From: Gammaproteobacteria bacterium | GTDB lineage: Bacteria; Pseudomonadota; Gammaproteobacteria; Enterobacterales; Alteromonadaceae | Reading direction: 5' to 3' | Assembly (NCBI GenBank): GCA_017302255.1 | Contig: JAFLDV010000039.1 | Span: forward strand, 1-35,059 | DNA length: 35,059 nt | Notes under the pieces: generated by a model | Told to the model about the DNA's origin: nothing | The model's database searches: none | The model's input: the letters and a program-made list of their open reading frames with translations, nothing else | Made by a program: the position numbers and the translations under genes | Shown here: piece after piece, positions 1-9,579 of the stretch | Layout of the letters: each line of letters starts with the position of its first letter | How positions within the stretch are numbered: position 1 is the first letter of the stretch

Positions 1-120
1 AAGAATAGGCTTAGAAAATTCAATGTACCAATCGCAGAATTCATTCCAAATAAACTGGTACAGATTATTTGCGGCATCAGAAAATCGCTCTTGCTCTAAA
101 GCCTCGTCAATGTTTTTTTC
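1..120 (-). other. Valyl-tRNA synthetase-like tail fused in frame to tdh (probable chimeric join)
   Basis: The last 40 codons include [17 protein letters not shown] and [12 protein letters not shown]. This is the conserved anticodon-domain signature of ValRS (E. coli has YEFTWNQFCDWYLEL in the matching region). It has no counterpart in threonine dehydrogenases. Base composition shifts at the same point: by hand count G+C is 43 of 120 in positions 1-120 and 62 of 120 in positions 121-240. I infer an assembly chimera or contig-end artefact. A real rearrangement is possible but would destroy tdh. Confidence 0.7.
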
Positions 121-894
121 AACGCCACCATGGTTAATGGTGTCTAACATGGCACGGAACGCCGACGGCACGCCTGACATCTCTAAACCCACGTCAAAGC
201 CTTCGGTCATGCCAAGCTCTGCCATCACGTCTTTTAAATTCTCTTTACTGACGTCGACAGCGCGCGTCGCGCCCATTTTTTTCGCAAGCTCTAAACGGTA
301 CGGGTTCACATCGGTAATGACGATATGACGAGCACCAACATGGCGAGCTACTGCAACTGCCATAATACCAATTGGGCCTGCACCGGTAATTAACACGTCT
401 TCACCAACTAAATCGAAGGATAAAGTCGTGTGAACGGCATTACCAAACGGGTCGAAAATTGCCGCGATGTTGTCTGGAATGTTGTCTGGAATTTTGAAAG
501 CGTTAAACGCTGGGATCACCAAATACTCAGCAAATGAGCCTTGGCGATTCACACCAACACCAATGGTGTTGCGGCATAAATGCACGCGACCGGCACGGCA
601 GTTACGGCAATGACCACAAACTAAGTGACCTTCACCAGACACGCGATCGCCAATGGCAAAACCACGGACTTCTGAACCCATACCTACGACTACGCCAACA
701 TATTCATGACCTACCACCATGCCATGTGGAATAGTTTTTTGTGCCCACTCATCCCACTTGAAGATGTGGACATCGGTACCACAGATCGCGGTCTTTTTGA
801 TTTTAATCAGCACATCGTTTGGGCCGACTTCTGGCATTGGCACTTCGGTTTGCCAAATACCTGGTTCTGCTTTTAATTTTGCTAATGCTTTCAT
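1..894 (-). CDS. tdh: L-threonine 3-dehydrogenase, 3' part replaced (partial, chimeric)
   Basis: NAD-dependent, zinc-containing dehydrogenase that oxidises L-threonine to 2-amino-3-ketobutyrate, which Kbl then cleaves to glycine and acetyl-CoA. The frame opens at ATG 894, behind a TGAGGA ribosome site. The first 258 codons read as a typical medium-chain dehydrogenase: the catalytic zinc Cys in [11 protein letters not shown], the GHE motif, the structural-zinc cysteines ([13 protein letters not shown]) and the nucleotide-binding GAGPIG. E. coli Tdh is about 341 residues and continues after MLDTxNHGG with RIAMLGIP. Here the frame instead runs at position 120 into 40 residues that resemble valyl-tRNA synthetase, still open at the window edge. 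It lies 25 bases downstream of kbl, so the two form an operon. The identity of the first 258 residues is very secure; the tail is not Tdh. Confidence 0.9.
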   Translation of the reverse strand, partial: MKALAKLKAEPGIWQTEVPMPEVGPNDVLIKIKKTAICGTDVHIFKWDEWAQKTIPHGMVVGHEYVGVVVGMGSEVRGFAIGDRVSGEGHLVCGHCRNCRAGRVHLCRNTIGVGVNRQGSFAEYLVIPAFNAFKIPDNIPDNIAAIFDPFGNAVHTTLSFDLVGEDVLITGAGPIGIMAVAVARHVGARHIVITDVNPYRLELAKKMGATRAVDVSKENLKDVMAELGMTEGFDVGLEMSGVPSAFRAMLDTINHGGVEKNIDEALEQERFSDAANNLYQFIWNEFCDWYIEFSKPIL

Positions 895-919
895 TGCCGA
901 ATCCTCATTACGGGGCTGA

Positions 920-2116
920 TTATTGAATCACGCCCATGTCTTTGCCGATGCGAATAAAAGCATCGATGGCTTTATCCAACTGTGCTTTGCTATGTGCAGC
1001 AGATATCTGTGTGCGAATACGCGCTTGACCTTTTGGTACTACTGGGAAAGAGAAGCCAACCACATAAATACCCTGCTCCAACATCCGACGCGCCATTTCA
1101 GCAGCCACTTTGGCATCACCTAACATAACGGGAATGATGGCATGGTCTTTACCGGCTAAGGTGAAGCCGGCCGCCGACATTTTCTCGCGGAAGTAACTCG
1201 CGTTATCCCAGAGTTTGGCACGAAGTTCGTCGCCTTCAGCCAGCAGTTCTAAGACTCGAATTGATGCAGTAACAATCGATGGCGCCAAGCTGTTAGAGAA
1301 CAAATATGGGCGCGAACGTTGGCGCAGCCACTCAATGACTTCTTTTTTACCCGAAGTATAACCACCAGACGCACCGCCAAGTGCTTTCCCTAAAGTACCG
1401 GTAATGATGTCAACACGTGACATTACATCGCAATATTCATGAGTACCACGACCTTTTTTACCAACAAAACCAACAGCATGGCTATCGTCGACCATCACCA
1501 TTGCATTGTATTTGTCGGCTAAATCGCAAATCGACTTCAGATCGGCAATTACGCCATCCATTGAAAACACGCCGTCAGTTGCGATTAATTTAAAACGCGC
1601 GCCATCGGCATCTGCTTGCTGCAATTGCGCTTCTAATTCCGCCATGTTGTTATTAGCATAACGGTAACGTTTCGCCTTACATAAACGCACGCCGTCAATA
1701 ATAGACGCATGGTTTAACGCATCAGAAATAACAGCGTCTTCAGCCCCTAAAATGGTTTCAAACAAACCACCATTGGCATCAAAGCAGCTTGAATACAAAA
1801 TCGTATCCTCAGTGCCTAAAAACTCACTGATTTTTGCTTCTAATTGTTTGTGAATATCCTGAGTACCACAGATAAAACGCACCGAGGCCACGCCAAAACC
1901 ATGGCTATCGAGGCCTTGTTGGGCAGCTTTAATTAATTCGGCAGAATTGGCCAAACCTAAGTAGTTATTGGCACAGAAATTTAAAACTTGTTCGCCCTGC
2001 ACTGTAACATCGGAAAACTGTTGGGAAGTAATCACGCGCTCGGCTTTGTATAAGCCTTCACTTTTTACTTCTTCGATTTGTTGCTGCAGGTGATTCAGGA
2101 AAGCGCTAGAACGCAT
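920..2116 (-). CDS. kbl: 2-amino-3-ketobutyrate CoA ligase (glycine C-acetyltransferase)
   Basis: PLP enzyme of the alpha-oxoamine synthase family. It cleaves 2-amino-3-ketobutyrate with CoA to glycine and acetyl-CoA, the second step of threonine breakdown after Tdh. The 398-residue length equals that of E. coli Kbl. The Schiff-base lysine is K244 in [13 protein letters not shown]. Asp210/His213 of the [10 protein letters not shown] motif and His136 in [10 protein letters not shown] match the cofactor pocket of this fold. ATG 2116 is preceded by GGAGGA at ideal spacing. It is the first gene of the kbl-tdh operon. In E. coli this operon is under Lrp control; I could not identify an operator here. 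Confidence 0.97.
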   Translation of the reverse strand: MRSSAFLNHLQQQIEEVKSEGLYKAERVITSQQFSDVTVQGEQVLNFCANNYLGLANSAELIKAAQQGLDSHGFGVASVRFICGTQDIHKQLEAKISEFLGTEDTILYSSCFDANGGLFETILGAEDAVISDALNHASIIDGVRLCKAKRYRYANNNMAELEAQLQQADADGARFKLIATDGVFSMDGVIADLKSICDLADKYNAMVMVDDSHAVGFVGKKGRGTHEYCDVMSRVDIITGTLGKALGGASGGYTSGKKEVIEWLRQRSRPYLFSNSLAPSIVTASIRVLELLAEGDELRAKLWDNASYFREKMSAAGFTLAGKDHAIIPVMLGDAKVAAEMARRMLEQGIYVVGFSFPVVPKGQARIRTQISAAHSKAQLDKAIDAFIRIGKDMGVIQ

Positions 2117-2330
2117 AGTTCCTCCGGTTGAGGGTCAAGCTGTAGATACATGGTTGTTTGTTTATTAGTGTTATTGTACTGGCGAAATGACCAGCGCCGA
2201 AACTCGCAGACTGGCTTTCAACTCATATTCGTGATGGTCAGAGCAGTTCAATTTGTAAATCTGCGCCAATCCATTGTTTTATTTTTATTTTTTGCACTGC
2301 AGTGAATTTTACCCTGAGCGCAGATAAATG

Positions 2331-2357
2331 CAAAAATGCCGGCGAATGCCGGCATTT
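2331..2357 (-). terminator. Intrinsic terminator of lpdA
   Basis: Perfect 10-base inverted repeat (2334-2343 with 2348-2357, core GCCGGC) around a 4-base loop, followed on the minus strand by five T. It lies 18 bases past the lpdA stop and ends the pyruvate dehydrogenase transcript before kbl. Confidence 0.85.
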
Positions 2358-2374
2358 ATTGACGCTATTTCAAC

Positions 2375-3787
2375 TTACTTCTTTTTCGCTTTTGCGTTTG
2401 GCAAGTCCGTGATTGAACCTTCAAACACTTCAGCTGCTAAGCCAATTGACTCATTTAACGTTGGGTGAGCATGGATAGTTAATGCGATATCTTCAGCATC
2501 AGCACCCATTTCAACTGCTAAACAGATTTCACCCAGCATTTCGCCAGCGTTGATACCAACAATAGCGCCACCTAAAATACGGTGCGTTTCTTTGTCGAAA
2601 ATCAGCTTAGTGAAGCCTTCAGTACGAGCAGAAGCAATAGCGCGACCTGAAGCAGCCCATGGGAACACTGCAGTTTCAATCGCTACGCCTTTTTCTTTTG
2701 CTTCTTTTTCAGTGATACCAACCCAAGCCATTTCTGGATCGGTGTAAGCTACTGATGGAATGCAACGTGGGTCGAAGAAGTGTTTCATGCCAGAAATAAC
2801 TTCGGCAGCAACGTGGCCTTCATGCACTGCTTTGTGTGCCAACATTGGTTGACCAATCACATCACCGATTGCAAAAATATGCGCAACGTTTGTGCGTAAT
2901 TGCTTGTCTACGTTGATAAAACCACGCTCATCAACATTAACACCAGCTTTTGCTGCATCTAACAAGGCGCCGTTTGGACGACGACCAACTGCCACTAAAA
3001 TCTTGTCAAAACGTACTGGCGCTGCTGGTGCGTTTTTGCCTTCGAAAGTCACATACAAACCATCGTCTTTGGCTTCAACTGCAGTCACTTTGGTTGACAG
3101 CATAATGTTGAAGTTGTCTTTGTTGTATTTGGTATAGGCTTTAACAATGTCAGCATCAGCTGCTGGCACTAATTGGTCAGCAAACTCAACCACCGACACT
3201 TTAGAACCTAAAGCACGGTAAACAGTGCCCATTTCTAAACCGATGATGCCGCCGCCTAACACTAACATTTCGCCTGGAATGTCTTTTAATTCCAATGCGC
3301 CAGTTGAGTCAATTACGCGTGGGTCATTCTTAGGAATGAATGGCAGCGCAACTGGTTCTGAACCCGCAGCGATGATGGCTTGGTCGAAAGTGATAGTGGT
3401 ATCGCCAACTTGTAATGTGTTAGCGCCAGTAAATTTACCGAAACCGTTTACGACTTTCACTTTACGCATTTTCGCCATGCCAGATAAACCGTTAGTCAGC
3501 TGACCAACAACTTTGTCTTTCCATGCACGGATTTTGTCTAAATCGATTTCTGGAGCACCAAAAGTGACACCATGTGAGGCCATCTCTTTCGCGTCGTCAA
3601 TCACTTTGGCAACGTGTAATAATGCTTTAGATGGGATACAACCAACGTTTAAACATACACCACCTAAAGTGCTGCGTGCTTCAACTAACGTCACTTCCAG
3701 ACCTAAGTCAGCGGCACGGAAGGCTGCAGAATATCCGCCAGGGCCTGCGCCTAGCACTACAACTTGCGTTTTGATCTCGTTGCTCAT
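2375..3787 (-). CDS. lpdA: Dihydrolipoamide dehydrogenase (E3)
   Basis: FAD enzyme that reoxidises dihydrolipoyl groups with NAD+. It is shared by the pyruvate and 2-oxoglutarate dehydrogenase complexes and usually the glycine cleavage system. The 470 residues show the FAD-binding GAGPGG near residue 13 and the redox disulfide Cys45/Cys50 in GGVCLNVGCIPSK. A second Rossmann motif, GGGIIGLEMG, binds NAD. The C-terminal HAHPTLNES motif carries the catalytic pair His441/Glu446. AAGG lies upstream of the ATG. It is the last gene of the pdhR-aceE-aceF-lpdA block, but 167 bases separate it from aceF. That gap holds a possible promoter and a hairpin, so it probably also has its own transcript, as in E. 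coli. Confidence 0.97.
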   Translation of the reverse strand: MSNEIKTQVVVLGAGPGGYSAAFRAADLGLEVTLVEARSTLGGVCLNVGCIPSKALLHVAKVIDDAKEMASHGVTFGAPEIDLDKIRAWKDKVVGQLTNGLSGMAKMRKVKVVNGFGKFTGANTLQVGDTTITFDQAIIAAGSEPVALPFIPKNDPRVIDSTGALELKDIPGEMLVLGGGIIGLEMGTVYRALGSKVSVVEFADQLVPAADADIVKAYTKYNKDNFNIMLSTKVTAVEAKDDGLYVTFEGKNAPAAPVRFDKILVAVGRRPNGALLDAAKAGVNVDERGFINVDKQLRTNVAHIFAIGDVIGQPMLAHKAVHEGHVAAEVISGMKHFFDPRCIPSVAYTDPEMAWVGITEKEAKEKGVAIETAVFPWAASGRAIASARTEGFTKLIFDKETHRILGGAIVGINAGEMLGEICLAVEMGADAEDIALTIHAHPTLNESIGLAAEVFEGSITDLPNAKAKKK

Positions 3788-3815
3788 CGTTTTACCTTTT
3801 TATCTTCTTGAAAGA

Positions 3816-3841
3816 TAGCGATTAGTAAGGGCTAATCGCTA
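3816..3841 (-). promoter_or_regulatory. Dyad/hairpin in the lpdA leader
   Basis: Perfect 10-base inverted repeat (3816-3825 with 3832-3841, arm TAGCGATTAG on the plus strand) with a 6-base loop, 29 bases upstream of the lpdA ATG. No T-run follows on the minus strand, so it is not a standard terminator. It could be an operator dyad, an mRNA-stabilising 5' hairpin or a processing site in an aceF-lpdA readthrough transcript. Function is inferred only. Confidence 0.45.
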
Positions 3842-3858
3842 GGAATTAAAGTGCGCGA

Positions 3859-3867
3859 ATTTTATCA
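3859..3867 (-). promoter_or_regulatory. Possible extended -10 promoter of lpdA
   Basis: On the minus strand this reads TGATAAAAT, an extended -10 (TGn followed by TAAAAT, one mismatch to TATAAT). No good -35 is visible at 16-18 bases. Transcription would start near 3852, placing the 3816-3841 hairpin at the very 5' end of the mRNA. An independent lpd promoter is known in E. coli; its position here is an inference. Confidence 0.4.
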
Positions 3868-3954
3868 CCCTGTCTGAAAGATGTCCCGTAACTTTTCAGT
3901 ATGAGCATCAACTTCGACAATAAAAGCAGTCAATTTCAGCCAGGGCGATACCAA

Positions 3955-5583
3955 TTACATAATAATTTGACGAATGTCAGCCAAGTATGACGCCAAAGTT
4001 GCGGTAAACCGCGCAGCTAAAGCACCATCGATCACTCGGTGATCGTAAGATACCGACAGCGGCACCATTAACCGAGGTTCAAATTCTTTGCCGTTCCACT
4101 TCGGTTTAATATCCGACTTAGAAACACCAAGAATAGCCACTTCTGGCGCATTCACAATCGGGGTAAAGGCGGTACCGCCAATGCCACCAAGGCTAGAAAT
4201 GGTAAAACATCCGCCTTGCATATCGGCAGCAGTTAGCTTGCCTTCGCGTGCTTTTAGCGAAATGTCTTGTAGCTCGCGTGAAAGTTCAATGATGCCTTTT
4301 TTGTTAACATCACGAACCACCGGCACTACCAAACCATTTGGTGTATCGACTGCGATACCTAAATGCACATATTTTTTCAAAATGAGGCTAGCGCCATCTT
4401 CTGACAATGAGCTGTTGAAGGTTGGGAATTCTTCCAACGCTTTGGCCACAGCTTTCATAATAAACACCAGCGGTGTGTATTTCACGCCAAGCTTTTTCTT
4501 ATCAGCAAGCGCATTTTGCTCTTTGCGGAAATCTTCTAGGCCAGTAATGTCGGCTTCGTCAAATTGCGTAACATGTGGAATGCGCACCCAGTTACGATGC
4601 AAATTAGCGCCAGAGATTTTCTGAATACGCGACAATGGTTTCTCTTCAACAGTACCGAACTTGCTGAAGTCAACTTTTGGCCATGCTAATAAATCAAAGC
4701 CCATGTTATTGCCAGCACCAGCTGGAGTTGCAGTACCGTTGCCAGAAGTCACTTGCTTAATGATGTTTTTCACATAATTTTGCACGTCTTCGCGTTGCAC
4801 ACGACCTTTACGCGCAGTGCCGCTAACTTTTGATAAATCAACGCCAAATTCACGAGCTAAACGGCGGACAACTGGCGACGCATGCGCATAAGCTTGGTTT
4901 TCGACAAAACCTGTCCCTGCTGGGGCTTCAGCAACAACCGCAGGCGCAGTTGAAGCTGCAGCCGCAACTGGTGCAGCAGCAACCGGTGCAGCTGGAGCGC
5001 TTGGTGCAGGTGCACTGGCTGTAGGAGCAGGTGCCGCACTACCGGTAGAGAACACAAAAACTAAGCTGCCGGTTGATACTTTATCGCCGACTTTAACTTT
5101 AATTTCAGCTACTGTGCCAGCAAATGGCGCAGGAACTTCCATCGCCGCTTTATCGCCTTCGACGTTTAATAATGACTGCTCAGCTTTAACCACATCGCCA
5201 ACTTTCACCATGATTTCCGTAACTTCAACGGCATCGCCGCCGATATCAGGTACTTTCACTTCTTGTAAAGTTGCGACCGCTGCAGCAACCGGCGCTGCGA
5301 CAACTGGTGCTGCTGCGACTGGCGCAGCGACAGCAGGCGCTGCAGCAGTAGCTGCAGCTTCAAAAATCATAATCAGAGAGCCAGTTTTAACTTTATCGCC
5401 TGCTTTGACTTTGACTTCTTTCACCACGCCCGCTTGCGGAGCAGGAACTTCCATCGCAGCTTTGTCGCCTTCAACACTCAATAACGATTGATCAAGGCTC
5501 ACAGTGTCGCCAGCTTTGACCAACACTTCCGTGACTTCGACAGCATCAGCACCGATATCCGGCACAAAAATTTCAATACTCAT
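3955..5583 (-). CDS. aceF: Dihydrolipoyllysine acetyltransferase (E2 of pyruvate dehydrogenase)
   Basis: Core of the pyruvate dehydrogenase complex; it transfers the acetyl group from lipoyl arms to CoA. The 542 residues show two lipoyl domains with modified lysines at about K41 and K145, each in the same motif [13 protein letters not shown]. Long Ala/Pro/Val-rich flexible linkers separate them (about 77-103 and 180-222). A peripheral subunit-binding domain for E1/E3 follows at about 233-271. The C-terminal catalytic domain ends with [10 protein letters not shown], giving His515 and Asp519. E. coli AceF has three lipoyl domains; two is common elsewhere. A slightly longer frame opens at TTG 5589, but ATG 5583 is preferred because AGAGGA lies 6 bases before it and [11 protein letters not shown] starts the first lipoyl fold. 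It starts 11 bases after the aceE stop, so the two are co-transcribed. Confidence 0.96.
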   Translation of the reverse strand: MSIEIFVPDIGADAVEVTEVLVKAGDTVSLDQSLLSVEGDKAAMEVPAPQAGVVKEVKVKAGDKVKTGSLIMIFEAAATAAAPAVAAPVAAAPVVAAPVAAAVATLQEVKVPDIGGDAVEVTEIMVKVGDVVKAEQSLLNVEGDKAAMEVPAPFAGTVAEIKVKVGDKVSTGSLVFVFSTGSAAPAPTASAPAPSAPAAPVAAAPVAAAASTAPAVVAEAPAGTGFVENQAYAHASPVVRRLAREFGVDLSKVSGTARKGRVQREDVQNYVKNIIKQVTSGNGTATPAGAGNNMGFDLLAWPKVDFSKFGTVEEKPLSRIQKISGANLHRNWVRIPHVTQFDEADITGLEDFRKEQNALADKKKLGVKYTPLVFIMKAVAKALEEFPTFNSSLSEDGASLILKKYVHLGIAVDTPNGLVVPVVRDVNKKGIIELSRELQDISLKAREGKLTAADMQGGCFTISSLGGIGGTAFTPIVNAPEVAILGVSKSDIKPKWNGKEFEPRLMVPLSVSYDHRVIDGALAARFTATLASYLADIRQIIM

Positions 5584-5594
5584 GACCAATCCTC

Positions 5595-8261
5595 TTACGC
5601 GAACAGTGGGTTCGGCTTGTTGGTGTCAATGCCAAAACGCACGATAGCGTCTGCAACCAGTTGTTTATCAATGCTGCCTTGCTTAGCAAGTTCACGCAGC
5701 GACGCCAGCACAATGTAACCAGCATTCACTTCGAAGTGGCGACGCAGGTTTTCACGGCTGTCAGAACGACCAAAACCGTCTGTACCCAACACTTTGTAAG
5801 ACACAGCAGGGACAAAGGCACGCACTTGTTCTGCATAGTTCTTCACATAGTCTGTCGCAGCGATCACTGGTGTATTGCCAAGTGCTTGCGCAATAAATGG
5901 CACTTTTTCAGCTTCGTTTGGATGCAACATGTTGTGGCGTTCACAATCCTGACCATCACGCGCCAATTCATTAAATGAAGTCACTGAGAACACGTCAGAG
6001 GCAATACCATATTCTTCACTCAGAATTTCCGCAGCACGGCGTACTTCATTCAAAATGGTGCCTGAACCTAACAACTGCACTTTGCCTTTGTTACCGGCTA
6101 AAGTTTCCAGTTTGTAGATACCACGACGAATACCTTCTTCAGCACCAACTGGCATCGCTGGGTGATGATAGTTTTCGTTCATCACAGTGATGTAGTAGTA
6201 AATGTTTTCTTGGTCTTTGCCATACATCCGGCGAATACCATCCTGAACAATTACAGCTAATTCATAGGCATATGTTGGGTCATAAGAAATACAGTTTGGT
6301 ACTGTTCCTGCCAGGATATGGCTATGACCATCTTCATGTTGTAAGCCTTCACCGTTTAAGGTCGTACGGCCTGCTGTTGCGCCCAATAAGAAACCACGAG
6401 CTTGTTGATCACCTGCAAGCCACGCCATATCACCAACTCGTTGGAAACCGAACATCGAGTAATAGATATAGAACGGGATCATCGGTAAATCGTTGGTGCT
6501 ATAAGAAGTTGCTGCGGCAACCCAAGACGCCATTGCGCCAAGTTCGTTGATACCTTCTTGTAACACTTGGCCTGATGTTTCTTCTTTATAATAAGAAACA
6601 ACTGCACGATCTTCTGGGGTGTAGGTTTGGCCGCGCGGGTTATAAATACCGATTTGGCGGAACAGACCTTCCATACCAAAGGTACGGGCTTCGTCGGCGA
6701 TGATTGGCACAATCTGCTGACCGATATTGGCATCCTTTAATAAGATGTTTAAGCCGCGAACAAACGCCATTGTGGTCGAAATTTCACGTTTCTGTTCTTC
6801 TAACAAACCATCAAAGGCTGACAATTCAGGAAGAGTCAGTGGCTTAGTGAAGTTTGGCAGACGTACCGGCGTGTAACCATTTAAAGCATCACGACGTGCG
6901 TGTAAATATTGATGCTCTGGCGAGCCTTCTTTTAACTGAATATATGGCAGGCTTTGCACATCTTCTTCAGTGATGAAGTCTTCTAAATTCAGGCGCTTGC
7001 GAATTTGCAGCACATGAGTCATGTCCATCTTTTTCACTTGATGCGCAATATTTTTACCTTCAGCAGCTTCGCCCATGCCGTAACCTTTGATGGTTTTGGC
7101 GAGGATAACAGTCGGACGGCCTTTGGTTTCCTGCGCCGCTTTAAAGGCTGCATAGAGTTTTGATGGCTCATGACCACCGCGCTTTAAGGAAAAGATTTCT
7201 TCGTCAGTCATATCTGCAACTAATGCAGCAGTTTCTGGGTAACGACCGAAGAAGTGTTGGCGTACGTATGCACCATCTTTAGCTTTGTAAGTTTGGTAAT
7301 CGCCGTCAACAGTTTCATTCATTAACTGCAGCAATTTACCGGTAGTGTCTTTGGCCAGTAATTTGTCCCAACCACTACCCCAGACCACTTTAATAACGTT
7401 CCAGCCTGCGCCACGGAATAAACCTTCAAGTTCTTGAATGATTTTACCGTTACCCATGACAGGGCCGTCTAAACGCTGTAAGTTACAGTTCACTAAGAAG
7501 CACAAGTTGTCTAATTTTTCGCGAGCGGCAAATGACAGCGAACCACGGCTTTCTGGTTCATCCATTTCACCGTCACCTAAAAACGCATATACCCGTTGTT
7601 GGCTGGTGTCTTTCAAACCACGACCATCAAGGTATTTTAAAAAGCGCGCTTGGTAAATTGAGGTAATTGGACCTAAACCCATTGATACTGTTGGGAATTG
7701 CCAAAACTCCGGCATCAATTTAGGGTGTGGGTAAGAAGACAAGCCTTCGCCACCAACTTCTTGACGGAAGTTATCTAATTGATCAGCAGTTAACCGGCCT
7801 TCAACGAATGCACGTGCGTAAATACCAGGTGAAATGTGGCCTTGGTAATACACTAAATCGCCGCCATCTTTTTCATTTGGTGCGCGGAAGAAATGGTTAA
7901 AACAAGTCTCATAGAAGGCAGCAGAAGATTGGTAAGACGCCATATGGCCACCAAGTTCCAGCTCTTTCTTCGAAGCACGCAAGACAATCATAATCGCGTT
8001 CCAGCGGATCACTGAACGGATTTTTTTCTCTAAATTCACATCACCCGGATATGCCGGTTCCTGCTGTGGCGGGATGGTATTGATATAGTTGGTGGTGATG
8101 CCTGTTGGCATGTCCACACCTTCTAGGCGGGCTTGTTCCAGTACGGTTTCCAACAGGAACTGCGCGCGTTCAACCCCTTCAGTCCGAACAACTGATTCAA
8201 GTGCTTCTAGCCATTCTTGGGTTTCGAGCGCGTCTACGTCCACTTTACTGACTTCAGACAT
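5595..8261 (-). CDS. aceE: Pyruvate dehydrogenase E1 component (homodimeric type)
   Basis: Thiamine-diphosphate enzyme that decarboxylates pyruvate and reductively acetylates the lipoyl arms of AceF. From ATG 8261 it is 888 residues, against 887 in E. coli. The cofactor/Mg-binding motif [10 protein letters not shown] is at about 229-238 and ends in [11 protein letters not shown]. His106 (GGHMASY) and His142 (YYQGHISPG) occupy the expected active-site positions. The open frame extends upstream to 8330, but those extra residues have no family counterpart and AAGGAAA precedes the 8261 ATG. It follows pdhR after 65 bases without an obvious terminator, giving a pdhR-aceE-aceF operon whose product level should respond to pyruvate through PdhR. 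Confidence 0.97.
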   Translation of the reverse strand: MSEVSKVDVDALETQEWLEALESVVRTEGVERAQFLLETVLEQARLEGVDMPTGITTNYINTIPPQQEPAYPGDVNLEKKIRSVIRWNAIMIVLRASKKELELGGHMASYQSSAAFYETCFNHFFRAPNEKDGGDLVYYQGHISPGIYARAFVEGRLTADQLDNFRQEVGGEGLSSYPHPKLMPEFWQFPTVSMGLGPITSIYQARFLKYLDGRGLKDTSQQRVYAFLGDGEMDEPESRGSLSFAAREKLDNLCFLVNCNLQRLDGPVMGNGKIIQELEGLFRGAGWNVIKVVWGSGWDKLLAKDTTGKLLQLMNETVDGDYQTYKAKDGAYVRQHFFGRYPETAALVADMTDEEIFSLKRGGHEPSKLYAAFKAAQETKGRPTVILAKTIKGYGMGEAAEGKNIAHQVKKMDMTHVLQIRKRLNLEDFITEEDVQSLPYIQLKEGSPEHQYLHARRDALNGYTPVRLPNFTKPLTLPELSAFDGLLEEQKREISTTMAFVRGLNILLKDANIGQQIVPIIADEARTFGMEGLFRQIGIYNPRGQTYTPEDRAVVSYYKEETSGQVLQEGINELGAMASWVAAATSYSTNDLPMIPFYIYYSMFGFQRVGDMAWLAGDQQARGFLLGATAGRTTLNGEGLQHEDGHSHILAGTVPNCISYDPTYAYELAVIVQDGIRRMYGKDQENIYYYITVMNENYHHPAMPVGAEEGIRRGIYKLETLAGNKGKVQLLGSGTILNEVRRAAEILSEEYGIASDVFSVTSFNELARDGQDCERHNMLHPNEAEKVPFIAQALGNTPVIAATDYVKNYAEQVRAFVPAVSYKVLGTDGFGRSDSRENLRRHFEVNAGYIVLASLRELAKQGSIDKQLVADAIVRFGIDTNKPNPLFA

Positions 8262-8326
8262 ATCAATTTTCCTTTCTTCTGTCCCACCATGCAGGACCAT
8301 TAACGTGATAAGTTTTGCTTTACCGG

Positions 8327-9088
8327 TCAATTCTGTAATGAACGACGCAGCGAGCGTTCAAGGCGTGAGCGTTCCCGATCAGCTTCCAGCAGAGCCTCTT
8401 CGATAAAGGCTAGATGGCTGTTGCTGGCTTGCCGGGCTTGATCCGGTTCGCCATGGATCACGGCTTGCATTAAGCGTTGCCGATGTGAATTTAGCTGACT
8501 CACGATTCCGTCTTTTTGTTGCAAAATTTCCAAGTTTTGTCGGATATTTTGTTCAACCAGTGGCGTTAAACCACGCACTAAATGCAAAAGCACCACATTG
8601 TGTGATGCCTCGGCAACTGCCGAATAAAACCGCCCAACAGCGGCAGCTTCAGCGTCTAAATCATGCTGACCTTGCGCCTGACAAATTTCGTCATAACGTT
8701 GGCGAATATTTAGAAAATCATTTTTGGTGCCACGCAGGGCTGCATAATAAGCACAGATCCCTTCTAAGGCATGCCGGAACTCCAGCAAATCAAATTGCGA
8801 TTCCGGATGGCGACCAATCAACTCGAATAGCGGATCGGTTAATCCACCCACCAAATTATCGCAAACAAAAGTGCCACCACCTTGTTTACGGCTCACTAAG
8901 CCTTTGGCTTCCAACTTCTGCAACGCTTCACGCAACGAAGGTCTAGATACATCAAACTGAGCCGCTAATTCCCGCTCAGTCGGCAATTTCTGCCCGGGCG
9001 CGAAGCTACCTTCCAGCAACATATGCTCCAATTGCTGGACGATTTGATCCGATAATTTAGCCGGTTTGATGCGCAGATTATTATTCAT
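8327..9088 (-). CDS. pdhR: Pyruvate dehydrogenase complex transcriptional repressor
   Basis: GntR-family regulator, FadR subfamily. PdhR binds its operator in the absence of pyruvate and represses its own pdhR-aceEF operon. The 253 residues start with a winged helix-turn-helix (about 8-75). This contains EGSFAPGQKLPTERELA, FDVSRPSLREALQKLEAKG and the wing RKQGGGTFV, all very close to E. coli PdhR. The all-helical FCD ligand domain follows. The assignment is supported by its place directly upstream of aceE and by a consensus PdhR operator 108 bases upstream of its start. The ATG at 9088 has no clear Shine-Dalgarno sequence (only a weak TGAG), which would keep repressor levels low. The later residues are poorly conserved and end in an Arg-rich tail. 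Confidence 0.93.
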   Translation of the reverse strand: MNNNLRIKPAKLSDQIVQQLEHMLLEGSFAPGQKLPTERELAAQFDVSRPSLREALQKLEAKGLVSRKQGGGTFVCDNLVGGLTDPLFELIGRHPESQFDLLEFRHALEGICAYYAALRGTKNDFLNIRQRYDEICQAQGQHDLDAEAAAVGRFYSAVAEASHNVVLLHLVRGLTPLVEQNIRQNLEILQQKDGIVSQLNSHRQRLMQAVIHGEPDQARQASNSHLAFIEEALLEADRERSRLERSLRRSLQN

Positions 9089-9195
9089 GGCTCAGACAGC
9101 GTAGCAAAGCTGCGCCGATTGTCATTCCTGTTTCACTCGGTCATTTTTACCGTTATGGGCAAGGGCAAGCTCACTGAAGAATCAGCCCACACACA

Positions 9196-9214
9196 AAATT
9201 GGTAAGACCAATTT
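9196..9214 (-). promoter_or_regulatory. PdhR operator
   Basis: AAATTGGTAAGACCAATTT is a perfect 8-base inverted repeat around AAG. It matches the known PdhR consensus ATTGGTnnnACCAAT at all 12 defined positions. It lies 108 bases upstream of the pdhR start. Autoregulation of pdhR-aceE-aceF through this site is the direct reading. Confidence 0.9.
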
Positions 9215-9365
9215 ACTTTGTTGCGAATAACGGTAGCAGAGTTCATAGAAAATGTAAATTAGCGGCCGAAAAACCCGCTGGATTTTCCAAAAATAACTGG
9301 AGTTATTACTCTAATTAAGCCGAAATGACTTGGTTTTATGAAGAAACAACAGGCTAAGTAATAGC

Positions 9366-9380
9366 AATGGTCTGACCAAT
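9366..9380 (-). promoter_or_regulatory. Second PdhR-like half-perfect operator
   Basis: AATGGTCTGACCAAT matches the PdhR consensus at 11 of 12 defined positions. Its centre is 168 bases from the centre of the perfect operator, about 16 helical turns. That spacing would allow looping or an auxiliary site. Binding is an inference. Confidence 0.55.
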
Positions 9381-9477
9381 TACTAAATTTCAACAATTAG
9401 GCTGCTTCACTAGGAGATTAACAGCGACTAAATAGGCGGTGTCCGGTTACGGCTTTGGCTTGTAGCTAAACAACAAT

Positions 9478-9503
9478 AAAAAAACCGCCACATTTGGCGG
9501 TTT
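9478..9503 (-). terminator. Intrinsic terminator of ampE
   Basis: A 9-base stem (9482-9490 with 9495-9503, AAACCGCCA) and a 4-base loop are followed on the minus strand by seven T. It lies about 75 bases past the ampE stop. Confidence 0.88.
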
Positions 9504-9579
9504 CCATGTCGAGAGACAAATCTTACTTAAGGTTGTTTAGATAGGTAACTCGAGTGAATATCCACGATTACATTGTGAT

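Larger units (their letters stand above)
9089..9579. other. Non-coding region between pdhR and ampE
   Basis: About 490 bases without a recognisable gene. From left to right it holds the pdhR leader and a perfect PdhR operator (9196-9214). A second near-match lies at 9366-9380, and the ampE terminator is at 9478-9503. E. coli has aroP between ampE and pdhR; no trace of it is seen here. Upstream of the operator on the minus strand, TTTACA lies 17 bases before TACCGT, but this is too poor a match to call a promoter. Confidence 0.6.

Noticed and set aside
467-496. Direct 12-base repeat (GTTGTCTGGAAT twice) inside tdh
   Set aside because: It encodes IPDNIPDN, and E. coli Tdh has the same length there (IPDNISDD). 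It is a chance similarity of two codon runs, not a duplication or mobile repeat.
4088-4624. 178-codon open frame antisense to aceF
   Set aside because: It lies fully inside aceF, has no recognisable domain, and its residues are those expected from the opposite strand of a codon-biased gene.
4977-5358. Repetitive Ala/Pro-coding sequence in aceF, considered as a DNA repeat array
   Set aside because: It is the normal flexible linker of E2 proteins; the codons vary and there is no fixed repeat unit.
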